From Chryseobacterium sp. (GTDB lineage: Bacteria; Bacteroidota; Bacteroidia; Flavobacteriales; Weeksellaceae), in the NCBI RefSeq assembly GCF_008014695.1, contig NZ_VOXE01000002.1, positions 248,001-312,000 on the forward strand: a stretch of DNA of 64,000 nt, written 5' to 3'. Of the stretch, positions 16,723 through 24,494 are shown one piece after another. The translations under genes and the position numbers were made by a program. Numbering within the stretch: position 1 is the first letter of the stretch; each line of letters opens with the position of its first letter. A model generated the notes under the pieces. It made no database searches and was not told where the DNA came from. It saw only the letters and a list, made by a program, of their open reading frames with translations.

Positions 16723-17717
16723 AAAAATTTGACATATCAGTTCTTGATTTAGCACCTGTAAAGCAGAACAAAACCATCCACGATACATTTAATGACAGCC
16801 TGGATTTGGCAAGATTCACCGAAAAACTTAATTACAGGAGATTTTGGCTCGCTGAACATCACAATATGGCCAGCATCGCCAGTTCTGCAACCTCTGTTTT
16901 AATCGGCTTTATCGCGAACGGAACTGAAAAAATCCGGGTTGGGTCTGGCGGAATCATGCTGCCCAATCACAGTTCATTGGTAATTGCTGAGCAGTTCGGC
17001 ACTTTGGAAAGCCTTTTTCCGGGACGAATTGATTTAGGTGTTGGAAGAGCTCCCGGAACCGACGGTTTAACGGCGAAAGCCTTGGGAAGGAACCCAATGA
17101 TCATCAACGAACAGTTTCCGAGGCAGATTCAGGAATTGCAGCAGTATTTTTCCGAAGACAATTCGGAAAGCCTGGTCCGTGCAATTCCGGGTGAAGGCTG
17201 CGATATTCCGATTTATATTCTGGGATCAAGTACCGACAGTGCCTGGCTGGCCGCTGAGATGGGTCTGCCTTACGCATTCGCCGGGCATTTTGCTCCCGAG
17301 ATGATGAGTTTTGCATTCGATATTTACCGTGAAAATTACAAACCCAGTGAAAAATTTCCTGAACCCTACATTATCGCCTGCGTAAACGGAATTGCAGCAG
17401 ATACCGATGAGGAAGCAAAAAAACTGTCGACAACGCTTTACCAAGCCTTCATTAACCTTATCAGAAACGACAGGAAACCGTATGCTCCTCCCGTAGATGA
17501 TATGGACGAAATCTGGAATCCCATGGAAAAGGCCGGTGTAATGCAGAAGTTGAGGTACAGTTTTATCGGAAGTGAAGAAACAGTAAAAAAGCAGCTCCTG
17601 AACTTTCAGGAAACCTTTAAGGTGGATGAAATCATGTTTACGTCGCATATTTATGACCATGAAGCAAGACTGAAGTCGTATGAGATCATCAGAAATGCGG
17701 TAGATTCTTTAGGTTAA
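16719..17717 (+). CDS. LLM-class flavin-dependent oxidoreductase
   Basis: Luciferase-like monooxygenase of 332 residues, expected to use reduced FMN. The N-terminus FDISVLDLAPV and the motif RFWLAEHHNMASIASSAT (about 41-58) define the group that lacks close homology to true luciferases and is often named MsnO8 or YhbW-like. RIRVGSGG-type (KIRVGSGGIMLPNHS) and LGVGRAPGTDG follow. The substrate is unknown. It is coupled by a four-base overlap to the helicase gene, but no functional link is evident. A GC-rich palindrome lies six bases past its stop. Confidence 0.92.
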   Translation: MKKFDISVLDLAPVKQNKTIHDTFNDSLDLARFTEKLNYRRFWLAEHHNMASIASSATSVLIGFIANGTEKIRVGSGGIMLPNHSSLVIAEQFGTLESLFPGRIDLGVGRAPGTDGLTAKALGRNPMIINEQFPRQIQELQQYFSEDNSESLVRAIPGEGCDIPIYILGSSTDSAWLAAEMGLPYAFAGHFAPEMMSFAFDIYRENYKPSEKFPEPYIIACVNGIAADTDEEAKKLSTTLYQAFINLIRNDRKPYAPPVDDMDEIWNPMEKAGVMQKLRYSFIGSEETVKKQLLNFQETFKVDEIMFTSHIYDHEARLKSYEIIRNAVDSLG

Positions 17718-17723
17718 ATGATG

Positions 17724-17762
17724 CTTTTCGGGGGCGGCGGCGAAGCCGCCGCCCCCGAAAAG
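17724..17762. repeat. Perfect GC-rich palindrome
   Basis: Two perfect 18-base arms (17724-17741 and 17745-17762) enclose the three-base loop GAA. The core is pure G/C (GGGGGCGGCGGC), in strong contrast with the AT-rich genome. The arms end in CTTTTC/GAAAAG. It is placed between the oxidoreductase stop and the ribB promoter. No T-run follows the right arm on the plus strand, so it may act as a T-less terminator or an mRNA 3'-end stabiliser, or may be an extragenic repeat. Confidence 0.85.
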
Positions 17763-17797
17763 AAGAGCTTCAGTCGACCTGAAATCCCCCAAATAAA

Positions 17798-17828
17798 TTG
17801 CCGATTGCCTTAATTGTAAGTATCTTTG
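17798..17828 (+). promoter_or_regulatory. Promoter of ribB
   Basis: TTG at 17798-17800, 20 bases, then TATCTTTG at 17821-17828 is a full match to the Bacteroidota promoter. The ribB ATG follows 17 bases later, too short a leader for an FMN riboswitch. Confidence 0.65.
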
Positions 17829-17845
17829 CAAAAATTCAAAGTAAA

Positions 17846-18967
17846 ATGTCGGATATTAAACTCAACACCATTCCTGAGGCCATCGAAGATCTGAGAAACG
17901 GTAAAATTATTATCGTAGTAGATGATGAAAACCGCGAAAATGAAGGTGATTTTCTTTCAGCAGCAGAATTGACGACCCCAGAAATCATCAACTTCATGAC
18001 CATTTACGGAAGAGGACTCATCTGTACGCCACTTCCGGAAAAAAGATGCGACGAACTGGGACTTGATATTATGGTCACGCGAAGCAGCGACCCGAAAGAA
18101 ACCGCTTTTACCGTTTCTGTTGATTTGCTCGGAGATGGCGTTTCAACAGGGATTTCAGCTAGCGACAGAAGTAAAACGATTCTGGCTTTGATGGATGAAA
18201 AAACAAAACCCGCAGATTTCATGCGTCCCGGACATATTTTTCCATTACGTGCTAAAAAAGGTGGCGTTTTGAAAAGAGCCGGACATACCGAAGCGGCCAT
18301 TGATCTTACGAAACTTGCGGGATTGAAGGAAGGAGGTGTAATCTGTGAGATTATGAATGACGACGGTTCTATGGCAAGGCTTCCTGAACTGGTGGAACTG
18401 GCTAAAAAACACGATCTTAAAATCGTTTCCATTGAAGATCTTATTCATTATCAGCTTAAAAAAGGTGATTTGATCGAAAGAATTGAAGAGCGTAAGGTAA
18501 AAACTGTTTACGGAGAATTCGACTTCCTGGCATTTAAGGAAACAAGTACTGATCAGATTCATTTTGCCTTGACAAAAGGAACCTGGACTGTTGATGAACC
18601 GATTTTAGTGAGGGTTCAGGCTTCCAATTCCTATTTTGATGTGTTAAGCAGACTTATTTCAGGCGAAAAACCTTTGCTTGAAAAAGTGACAAAAATGATC
18701 AATGATGAAGGAAAGGGTGCTTTGATTTTCATTAACAATGTTTCGAATTCTGAAAACACGATGCGTAAACTGCAGCAGTTTATGGACTATCAGGACGGAG
18801 CCGAAAAACGCCCGACTTTGGCTTCCAACTTCCGCGATTACGGAATCGGTACGCAGATTTTAAAGAATTTAGGGATCAATAAATTCCGTGTCATCACGCA
18901 GTCTCCCAACAACAAACCGCTTGTTGGCGGATACGATGTGGAAGTGACGGAAATGGTGGAATTATAG
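17846..18967 (+). CDS. ribB: 3,4-dihydroxy-2-butanone-4-phosphate synthase with degenerate GTP cyclohydrolase II half
   Basis: The N-terminal half makes the four-carbon unit of riboflavin from ribulose 5-phosphate. The ATG at 17846 (MSDIKLN, 373 residues) is chosen because it lies just after a strong promoter. The DHBP synthase motifs [19 protein letters not shown] and [11 protein letters not shown] are intact. The C-terminal half (about 225-373) aligns with GTP cyclohydrolase II by [10 protein letters not shown], but the zinc-binding cysteines (normally C..GD and RCDC) and the QEGRGIGL motif are absent. The second half is therefore probably inactive, and GTP cyclohydrolase II must be encoded elsewhere. 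Confidence 0.93.
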   Translation: MSDIKLNTIPEAIEDLRNGKIIIVVDDENRENEGDFLSAAELTTPEIINFMTIYGRGLICTPLPEKRCDELGLDIMVTRSSDPKETAFTVSVDLLGDGVSTGISASDRSKTILALMDEKTKPADFMRPGHIFPLRAKKGGVLKRAGHTEAAIDLTKLAGLKEGGVICEIMNDDGSMARLPELVELAKKHDLKIVSIEDLIHYQLKKGDLIERIEERKVKTVYGEFDFLAFKETSTDQIHFALTKGTWTVDEPILVRVQASNSYFDVLSRLISGEKPLLEKVTKMINDEGKGALIFINNVSNSENTMRKLQQFMDYQDGAEKRPTLASNFRDYGIGTQILKNLGINKFRVITQSPNNKPLVGGYDVEVTEMVEL

Positions 18968-18978
18968 CTCGTAGATGG

Positions 18979-19488
18979 ATGCTGCAAAACCTCCGAAATT
19001 ATATTCTGATTTTTTGTTTCCTGATTATTTCCGGATGCAAAAATTCCGCGCAAACCCAAATCCCTTCTGAATACAGATTTGAAAATCAGATTGGGTATGT
19101 TAATGATTATGACGATTTACTGACATTGGAGCAGGAGAATAATTTAGAAAAGATTTTAAGTGATTACGATTTAAAAACCACCAATGAGATCGGGGTCGTA
19201 ACCGTGAAATCAATTAAACCTTACACCGATATAAACCAATTTGGTGACGACGTCCTTACAGACTGGCGTTTTGGTAAAGATGACAAGTTTAATGGTTTGC
19301 TTATTATTATTGACGGAAAAGAACGGATGATTTCCATCCGTTTCGGAACAGGCATAATGAAAACCCTGTCCAACGAAAAAACGCAGCACATCCTTGATGA
19401 TATAATAACGAAAAGATTTAAAGAGGGTAGGTTTTACGAAGGCATCACCGATGGAATAGAACATATCGCAACCGAATTAAAAGACTAA
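18979..19488 (+). CDS. TPM-domain lipoprotein (YgcG-like)
   Basis: Predicted lipoprotein of 169 residues; the signal ends in the lipobox IISGC (Cys20). The TPM domain (about 40-165) starts with IGYVNDYDDLLTLEQENNLE and contains TNEIGVVTVKSI and DWRFGKDDKFNGLLIIID. In plants this domain is tied to photosystem II repair and phosphatase activity; in bacteria its role is uncertain. No C-terminal membrane helix or Gly-rich tail is seen, so it is a short form. It follows ribB by 11 bases and may be read with it. It ends at a GNRA-loop terminator. Confidence 0.82.
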   Translation: MLQNLRNYILIFCFLIISGCKNSAQTQIPSEYRFENQIGYVNDYDDLLTLEQENNLEKILSDYDLKTTNEIGVVTVKSIKPYTDINQFGDDVLTDWRFGKDDKFNGLLIIIDGKERMISIRFGTGIMKTLSNEKTQHILDDIITKRFKEGRFYEGITDGIEHIATELKD

Positions 19489-19517
19489 AAAAAAGGCTTG
19501 AGCAATCAAGCCATTTT
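19487..19517. terminator. Bidirectional terminator with GCAA tetraloop
   Basis: GGCTTGA (19495-19501) pairs with TCAAGCC (19506-19512) around the stable GNRA loop GCAA. A-run on the left and T-run on the right serve both strands. The right arm contains the last codons of fmt, so the signal is shared with coding sequence. Confidence 0.85.
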
Positions 19518-20453
19518 TATGTCTTCGAAATTCCTGAAACCGTTCAGAAAATCTTTCACATTCATCCTTTTTTTACCTTCTAGCTGGAGCTCCACGGGAA
19601 AATAAACGCCGTCTGGAGTAAAAATTTTAAAATTATTTTTATCGATTTCTAAAGTTCCCGCCGGTTTTTCGCTACCGGATTTTTCAAATTTTCCCTGATA
19701 GATTTTCAGTGATTTTTCTTCATTTCCGATTTTAAGAACTGTAAAAGAGCACGGATACGGCGACATGCCGCGTACGAAATTATGTATTTCTTCTGAAGGC
19801 TTGTTCCAGTTGATTTTGGCATCCTCTTTGAAGATTTTAAAAGCATTTTTTGGATGTTCTACCTCCCGCTGAGGTTTTTCCTGAATTGAATTTTCTGCGA
19901 GTCCGTCCAACGTTTTTACCACCAGTTTTGCGCCCATTTCCATGAGCCGGTCATGAAGGCTTCCGGCATTTTCATCCGAAAGGATTTCTATTTCCTCCTG
20001 AAGCAAGATATTCCCTTCGTCAATTTTTTCATTGATGAAAAAAGTTGTCGCCCCTGTTTTCTTTTCACCATTAATTACGGCATAATTAATGGGTGCGGCA
20101 CCCCGGTAATCCGGGAGAAGCGAAGCGTGAAGATTGAAGGTGCCCATTTCAGGCATTTCAAAAAGGATTTTCGGCATCATCCGGAAGGCTACCACCACAA
20201 AAACATCAGCGTTCAGATTTCTGATTTTCTCCAGAAACTCACGGTTTCTGAGTTTTTCAGGCTGAAATACAGGCAGGTGATGTTCTTCGGCATATATTTT
20301 TACCGGCGACTGGTGAATTTTCTGTCCACGTCCGCTGGCTTTATCAGCCACGGTCACTACGCCTACCACTTCATGCGATGACCTGTGAATGGCTGCAAGG
20401 GAATTTTTTGCAAATTCTGGGGTGCCGAAAAATACGACTTTTAGTGATTTCAT
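19506..20453 (-). CDS. fmt: Methionyl-tRNA formyltransferase
   Basis: Fmt formylates initiator methionyl-tRNA using 10-formyl-tetrahydrofolate. The 315 residues show VVFFGTPEFA at the start and the catalytic-site segment HASLLPDYRGAAPINYAVING (in two parts, about 107-127) with the essential Asn/His/Asp arrangement. The C-terminal RNA-binding domain begins near residue 205. The partner deformylase gene (def) is elsewhere in this window at 40820. It starts one base after the recQ stop, so the two form an operon. Confidence 0.96.
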   Translation of the reverse strand: MKSLKVVFFGTPEFAKNSLAAIHRSSHEVVGVVTVADKASGRGQKIHQSPVKIYAEEHHLPVFQPEKLRNREFLEKIRNLNADVFVVVAFRMMPKILFEMPEMGTFNLHASLLPDYRGAAPINYAVINGEKKTGATTFFINEKIDEGNILLQEEIEILSDENAGSLHDRLMEMGAKLVVKTLDGLAENSIQEKPQREVEHPKNAFKIFKEDAKINWNKPSEEIHNFVRGMSPYPCSFTVLKIGNEEKSLKIYQGKFEKSGSEKPAGTLEIDKNNFKIFTPDGVYFPVELQLEGKKRMNVKDFLNGFRNFEDIKMA

Positions 20454-20454
20454 T

Positions 20455-22359
20455 TTAATTGTTCAAGGTATAGGTTCTGAAGTTCAGCATTTTTACTTTT
20501 CCTGAATCCAGCAGGATAATGAGATTTTCAAGGATGTTTTCTTTTTCGTAATAGTGTAAACGGATTGCAATTTCTTCGACAGATGCCGGACTTTTTTCTA
20601 AAATACCGAGAATTTCGGCAGAAACATTCCGTCCGAAAATTCCTTCTTTATTCTTCTCGCACACGGAACACTTTCCGCAGTTTTTCACATTTTTCTCCCC
20701 AAAGTAGGAGAGGATGAGCTTCATTTTGCAGTGGTCCTGATCCTGAACAAAAAATTTCATTTCTTCCCATTTCTGCAGTTTGTTTTTCTGGATGTGCTCA
20801 AAAACATTCCAGTAAGTTCCTGAAATTGCCCTTTCGTCGCGTGGTTTCAGAAATTTGAGGCTCGACATTGCACCATCAATATATTCAAGATAATTTTTCT
20901 GCTGAAGTTCTTTAATTTTTTCTTTAATCAGATGAATTTCAGTGCCTATTTTATTGCTTAAATTCTGCTCGCTGAACATCACTTTGTGTGAAGAAATTCC
21001 CGAAAGGTTACGCAAAAGCAGTTCGATAAAATAACCGTCTTTTTTCGGAAGTAAATCCAGATCGTCCGCAGAAATTTTCAGTTCCAGCGAAGAAAGGCTT
21101 TTGCTGTTGTTGAAATAAACGATTTCCTGATTGTGAAGGAAATTCAGGACGTTTCTGATTTTTGCCAGTGAGGTTTTGGTGAAATTCTGGATTCGCTGCA
21201 TCTCGAGTTGAAAAATTTGTTCGGGAAGATCATTTTCTGCCACTTGAAAGGTGGAGTAGAGGTAAGATACAATGTTGTGAAATTCTTTTTTATTAGGAAT
21301 CTGATTCGTGAGGATCTGATCAAAATTGAGAAGTTCCTGCTCATTCCAGAAGAGGAAGGCATAACTGTCTTCACCGTCCCGTCCGGCGCGGCCAATTTCC
21401 TGATAATAGTTTTCCAGCGATGGAGGCGACGAAAAATGAACGATAAAGCGAACATTGTCTTTATCGATACCCATTCCGAAAGCATTTGTAGAGATCAACA
21501 CATGGTTTTGGCTTTGCAACCACTGGTTTTGTTTTGTGTTTTTTTCTTTTACCGAGAGGCCTGCATGAAAGTAATCAACATTCTGGATCTTGTTTTTTTG
21601 AAGAAATTTCGTGAGTTCTTCAGTTTCTTTCCGTGTTCTGGCATAAATGATTCCGGCATAGGTATTGTACTTCATAAGGTTCAGAAGTCTTTCATATTTA
21701 TCGGAGATTTTATCTGAAAAAATATTGATATTGGTTCTTCTGAAACTTTTCTGAAAGATTTTACACTGCTTTAAATCGAGCTTTTTTTGAATTTCCAAAA
21801 GTACTTTTGGGGTAGCAGTTGCAGTGAGTGCTAAGCACGGAATTTTTGTAAGATTCTGCCTGAACGTTTTGATGTTTTGATAACTTGGCCTGAAATCCTG
21901 TCCCCATTCGGAGATACAGTGGGCTTCGTCTACAGTAATAAATGAAACTTCAATTTCCTCCAGATTTTGAAGAAAAATTTTGTTGGTCAGCCTTTCCGGA
22001 GATACGTAAAGCAGTTTAGTCAGCCCGTTTTTGCAGCGGTTGAAGATCACTTCCGCATCAAATTCATCGAGCTCGGAAGAAAGGTATTCTGCTTCAATTC
22101 CGTTGTTCTTAAGCTGATACACTTGGTCTTTCATTAATGCCAAGAGCGGCGAGATGACCAGACATGTTCCTTCAAGAATAATTGCCGGAAGTTGGTAACA
22201 TAATGACTTCCCACCCCCAGTCGGGAGAAGGGCAAGCGCATCGTTACCGCTGATGACGGCATTGATAATTTCTTCTTGTGAATCCCGGAATGTATCATAA
22301 CCCCAAAAATGCTTAAGGGTCTGGAATTTTAACTTCTGAAAATCCTGGTGAGAAATCAT
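20455..22359 (-). CDS. recQ: RecQ-family ATP-dependent DNA helicase
   Basis: 3'-5' DNA helicase acting in recombination and fork repair. The 634 residues carry motif 0 FWGYDTFRDSQEEII, Walker A LLPTGGGKSLCYQLPA, the DEAH box (VDEAHCISEWGQDFRPSY), SATATP-type TATATPKV, and motif VI QEIGRAGRDG. The zinc-binding cysteines of the RQC region are in CGKCSVCEKN near residue 565. After that only a short winged-helix-like tail remains, with no HRDC domain, so it is the shorter form. It is the first gene of a recQ-fmt pair. Confidence 0.95.
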   Translation of the reverse strand: MISHQDFQKLKFQTLKHFWGYDTFRDSQEEIINAVISGNDALALLPTGGGKSLCYQLPAIILEGTCLVISPLLALMKDQVYQLKNNGIEAEYLSSELDEFDAEVIFNRCKNGLTKLLYVSPERLTNKIFLQNLEEIEVSFITVDEAHCISEWGQDFRPSYQNIKTFRQNLTKIPCLALTATATPKVLLEIQKKLDLKQCKIFQKSFRRTNINIFSDKISDKYERLLNLMKYNTYAGIIYARTRKETEELTKFLQKNKIQNVDYFHAGLSVKEKNTKQNQWLQSQNHVLISTNAFGMGIDKDNVRFIVHFSSPPSLENYYQEIGRAGRDGEDSYAFLFWNEQELLNFDQILTNQIPNKKEFHNIVSYLYSTFQVAENDLPEQIFQLEMQRIQNFTKTSLAKIRNVLNFLHNQEIVYFNNSKSLSSLELKISADDLDLLPKKDGYFIELLLRNLSGISSHKVMFSEQNLSNKIGTEIHLIKEKIKELQQKNYLEYIDGAMSSLKFLKPRDERAISGTYWNVFEHIQKNKLQKWEEMKFFVQDQDHCKMKLILSYFGEKNVKNCGKCSVCEKNKEGIFGRNVSAEILGILEKSPASVEEIAIRLHYYEKENILENLIILLDSGKVKMLNFRTYTLNN

Positions 22360-22393
22360 GGAGTAAAATTACTGAATGTAGGAGGAAGCACCA

Positions 22394-22420
22394 AAAAAGC
22401 CACGCAATGCGTGGCTTTTA
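22394..22420 (-). terminator. Terminator of the OmpA-family gene
   Basis: GCCACGC (22399-22405) pairs with GCGTGGC (22409-22415) around AAT, extended by A/T pairs. T-runs follow on the minus strand. It lies directly downstream of the porin gene and ahead of recQ. Confidence 0.85.
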
Positions 22421-22440
22421 TTATGATAATTTTTATAAAA

Positions 22441-23874
22441 TTATTTAGCTTCGAAGTAAACTCTTCTGTTTGCTCTGTTTTTCCATTCAGGGCATTTTTC
22501 AGCAGGATCACATTCTGGGTATTTCAAATCTGATTCTCCTTTTCCAACTGCTTCCAGTTTGTTTGAAGTAACACCGTTGTTTACCAAATAACCTTTTACA
22601 TTGTTTGCTCTTCTCTGTGAAAGATTCATGTTATAAGCTTCTGATGCTCTTGTATCGGTAGCTCCAATAATTCTGTAAGAACCTGCAGAAGAATTGATAT
22701 AGTTCACTGCGTTATTAAGAATTGGCGTATTTGAAGGTAAAATCTGATCTGAGTTCAAATCAAACTCGATTCCTTCCAAAGTTCTTGTATCATCAGAAAT
22801 CAAACCCGAACCTGTTCCTGTAGTTGTAGGACAACCGTTGTTTTCAACAGGACCTGGAACCGTTACACATTTATCATAAAGATCAATAACACCGTCTAAG
22901 TCAATATCCAATGCAACACCGGCACCGTCAACTCTTGCTCCAGCAGGAGTGTCAAGTTGTCTGTCCCAATCGTCACAAACTCCATCGTTATCAGCATCAC
23001 CGCTTTTACAAACTTCTACGTCCTGATTTTTATCAGCTAAAACGTCTAATTTGTAATAAACTTCCTGTAATGGGTCATGCCACATCAAGTGAGATTCGTG
23101 TTTTCCTAATTTTAGGGAAAGACCTAAACTGGCATTCCAGAAATTATCAGTATTAAGAGAACTGTTATTATATACAAAACCATCGAATGTATCTCTACCT
23201 GTAAATACATACATTAAACGTCCTTGAACATCTACTCTTCTGTTGATTTTATATTTCAGACCTGCTCCACCCTGTGCGAACATAGCTCCAACATTGAAAG
23301 GCTTAATTTCTGCTGTTAGGGATTGCCCGGCTGCAGTTTCTAGATAAGCTCTGTAAGCTAAAGTACCAATACCGGCGTAACCGTGAAGGGCCCATCTGAA
23401 AGGAGAGTGATTGTCAACCCTTCTTAAAAGGTTGGAGAAATTGATATCACCTAATAATGAGATAGCATCAAATTGCGTTCTTGCACCCATTTCAAAACCG
23501 GTTGCATTATCAGTTTTGGTATTGAACCATCCCTGTCTGGTTTCTCCTCTGTCATATTGAAGACTTAAGCCAAAAGCATGGGTAATAGCCTTGTCAATAC
23601 TGAAATAGGCTGAATATCCGAATACGTTTTTTCCAGGCATATCACCAAATTTCAGTGATTGTAATTCTGCATCCTGCATCAGGGGAACACCTGCACCGAA
23701 TGAGATTGACCAGTCATTGAACCGTTTTGAATCTTGGGTAAACGGAGATACATTCGCTGAACCCGAAGAGTAAGTATTTGGATACTCTCCCATCGAAACT
23801 GCCGTAGAATCTTGTGCAGAAGCAGTAGCAGGAATTGCTAAAGCTAATGCAAGAATTGCTAAATTTAATTTCAT
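22441..23874 (-). CDS. OmpA-family outer-membrane protein with TSP3 repeats
   Basis: Outer-membrane protein of 477 residues. The signal peptide MKLNLAILALALAIPATASA is followed by an N-terminal beta-barrel region (about 45-270). Calcium-binding thrombospondin type 3 repeats lie at about 290-335 (DADNDGVCDDWDRQ, DIDLDGVIDLYDKC). The C-terminal OmpA peptidoglycan-binding domain (about 365-477) contains GATDTRASEAYNMNLSQRRA and ends in NRRVYFEAK. This barrel-TSP3-OmpA layout is the abundant major porin type of Flavobacteriales. It should anchor the outer membrane to the cell wall. The 185-base upstream gap holds no clear promoter match. Confidence 0.93.
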   Translation of the reverse strand: MKLNLAILALALAIPATASAQDSTAVSMGEYPNTYSSGSANVSPFTQDSKRFNDWSISFGAGVPLMQDAELQSLKFGDMPGKNVFGYSAYFSIDKAITHAFGLSLQYDRGETRQGWFNTKTDNATGFEMGARTQFDAISLLGDINFSNLLRRVDNHSPFRWALHGYAGIGTLAYRAYLETAAGQSLTAEIKPFNVGAMFAQGGAGLKYKINRRVDVQGRLMYVFTGRDTFDGFVYNNSSLNTDNFWNASLGLSLKLGKHESHLMWHDPLQEVYYKLDVLADKNQDVEVCKSGDADNDGVCDDWDRQLDTPAGARVDGAGVALDIDLDGVIDLYDKCVTVPGPVENNGCPTTTGTGSGLISDDTRTLEGIEFDLNSDQILPSNTPILNNAVNYINSSAGSYRIIGATDTRASEAYNMNLSQRRANNVKGYLVNNGVTSNKLEAVGKGESDLKYPECDPAEKCPEWKNRANRRVYFEAK

Positions 23875-24059
23875 AATTTTATATTTAAGTTAATAATGAT
23901 ATATTCTTACTGTGAGATACTCTTTTCGTGGATAATCAATAAATATGCCAAGAAAACGATTTTTTTTAAACAAATATTCTTAAAATTCGCAGTTTTAAAT
24001 AAATAAAACTGGGTATTTGCTATATTATTGCAATTATTGTTAGAAATATCTCATCATTT

Positions 24060-24473
24060 TTACAAACATTTTATCAATTTAATTGAGAAACTTCTTTCAA
24101 ATAAATGCTTTTGATGTGGTATTTTAAGATTAGCCGATTCAAATTTCAAACCATTAAACAAAACAATATCTATATCGATAATCCTGTCTGTATAACCGCC
24201 AACTGCTTTTGAATCTGCAACTCTGCCCATTTCCACCTCAATTTCTTTTACAATTTTGAGAATTTTTTGGGGAGAAAATTGCGTAATTAATAATACTGCA
24301 ATATTACAAAAATTATTGGAACTGGCAAATTCTACGGGGGTTGTCTCTAAAACTACGCTTTTCTTTAAAATATGACCAATCTTATTTTCGATTTTATTTA
24401 ATGCAGTTTCGATATTTTTTTTTCGGTCTCCAAGATTACTTCCGAGTAACAAAGTGACGTGTTGGTGCGACAT
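24060..24473 (-). CDS. folK: 2-amino-4-hydroxy-6-hydroxymethyldihydropteridine diphosphokinase
   Basis: FolK pyrophosphorylates 6-hydroxymethyl-dihydropterin with ATP, the step after FolB in folate synthesis. The 137 residues show LLLGSNLGDRKKNIETAL at the N-terminus and the signature DRIIDIDIVLFNG near residue 95. The protein is shorter than the usual 155-165 residues but keeps the core. Its start is only 21 bases from the sppA start on the other strand. A TATATTTG box on its strand at 24523-24530 lies inside the sppA reading frame. Confidence 0.93.
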   Translation of the reverse strand: MSHQHVTLLLGSNLGDRKKNIETALNKIENKIGHILKKSVVLETTPVEFASSNNFCNIAVLLITQFSPQKILKIVKEIEVEMGRVADSKAVGGYTDRIIDIDIVLFNGLKFESANLKIPHQKHLFERSFSIKLIKCL

Positions 24474-24494
24474 ATGTGGAAATTAAAAATTATT

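Noticed and set aside
17763-17845. FMN riboswitch ahead of ribB
   Set aside because: The promoter box lies 17 bases before the ATG, so there is no leader long enough, and no FMN-element motifs are visible.
23875-24059. Promoter or small gene in the gap upstream of the OmpA-family gene
   Set aside because: No TAnnTTTG match, no open frame with coding character and no clear hairpin; I see only AT-rich sequence.
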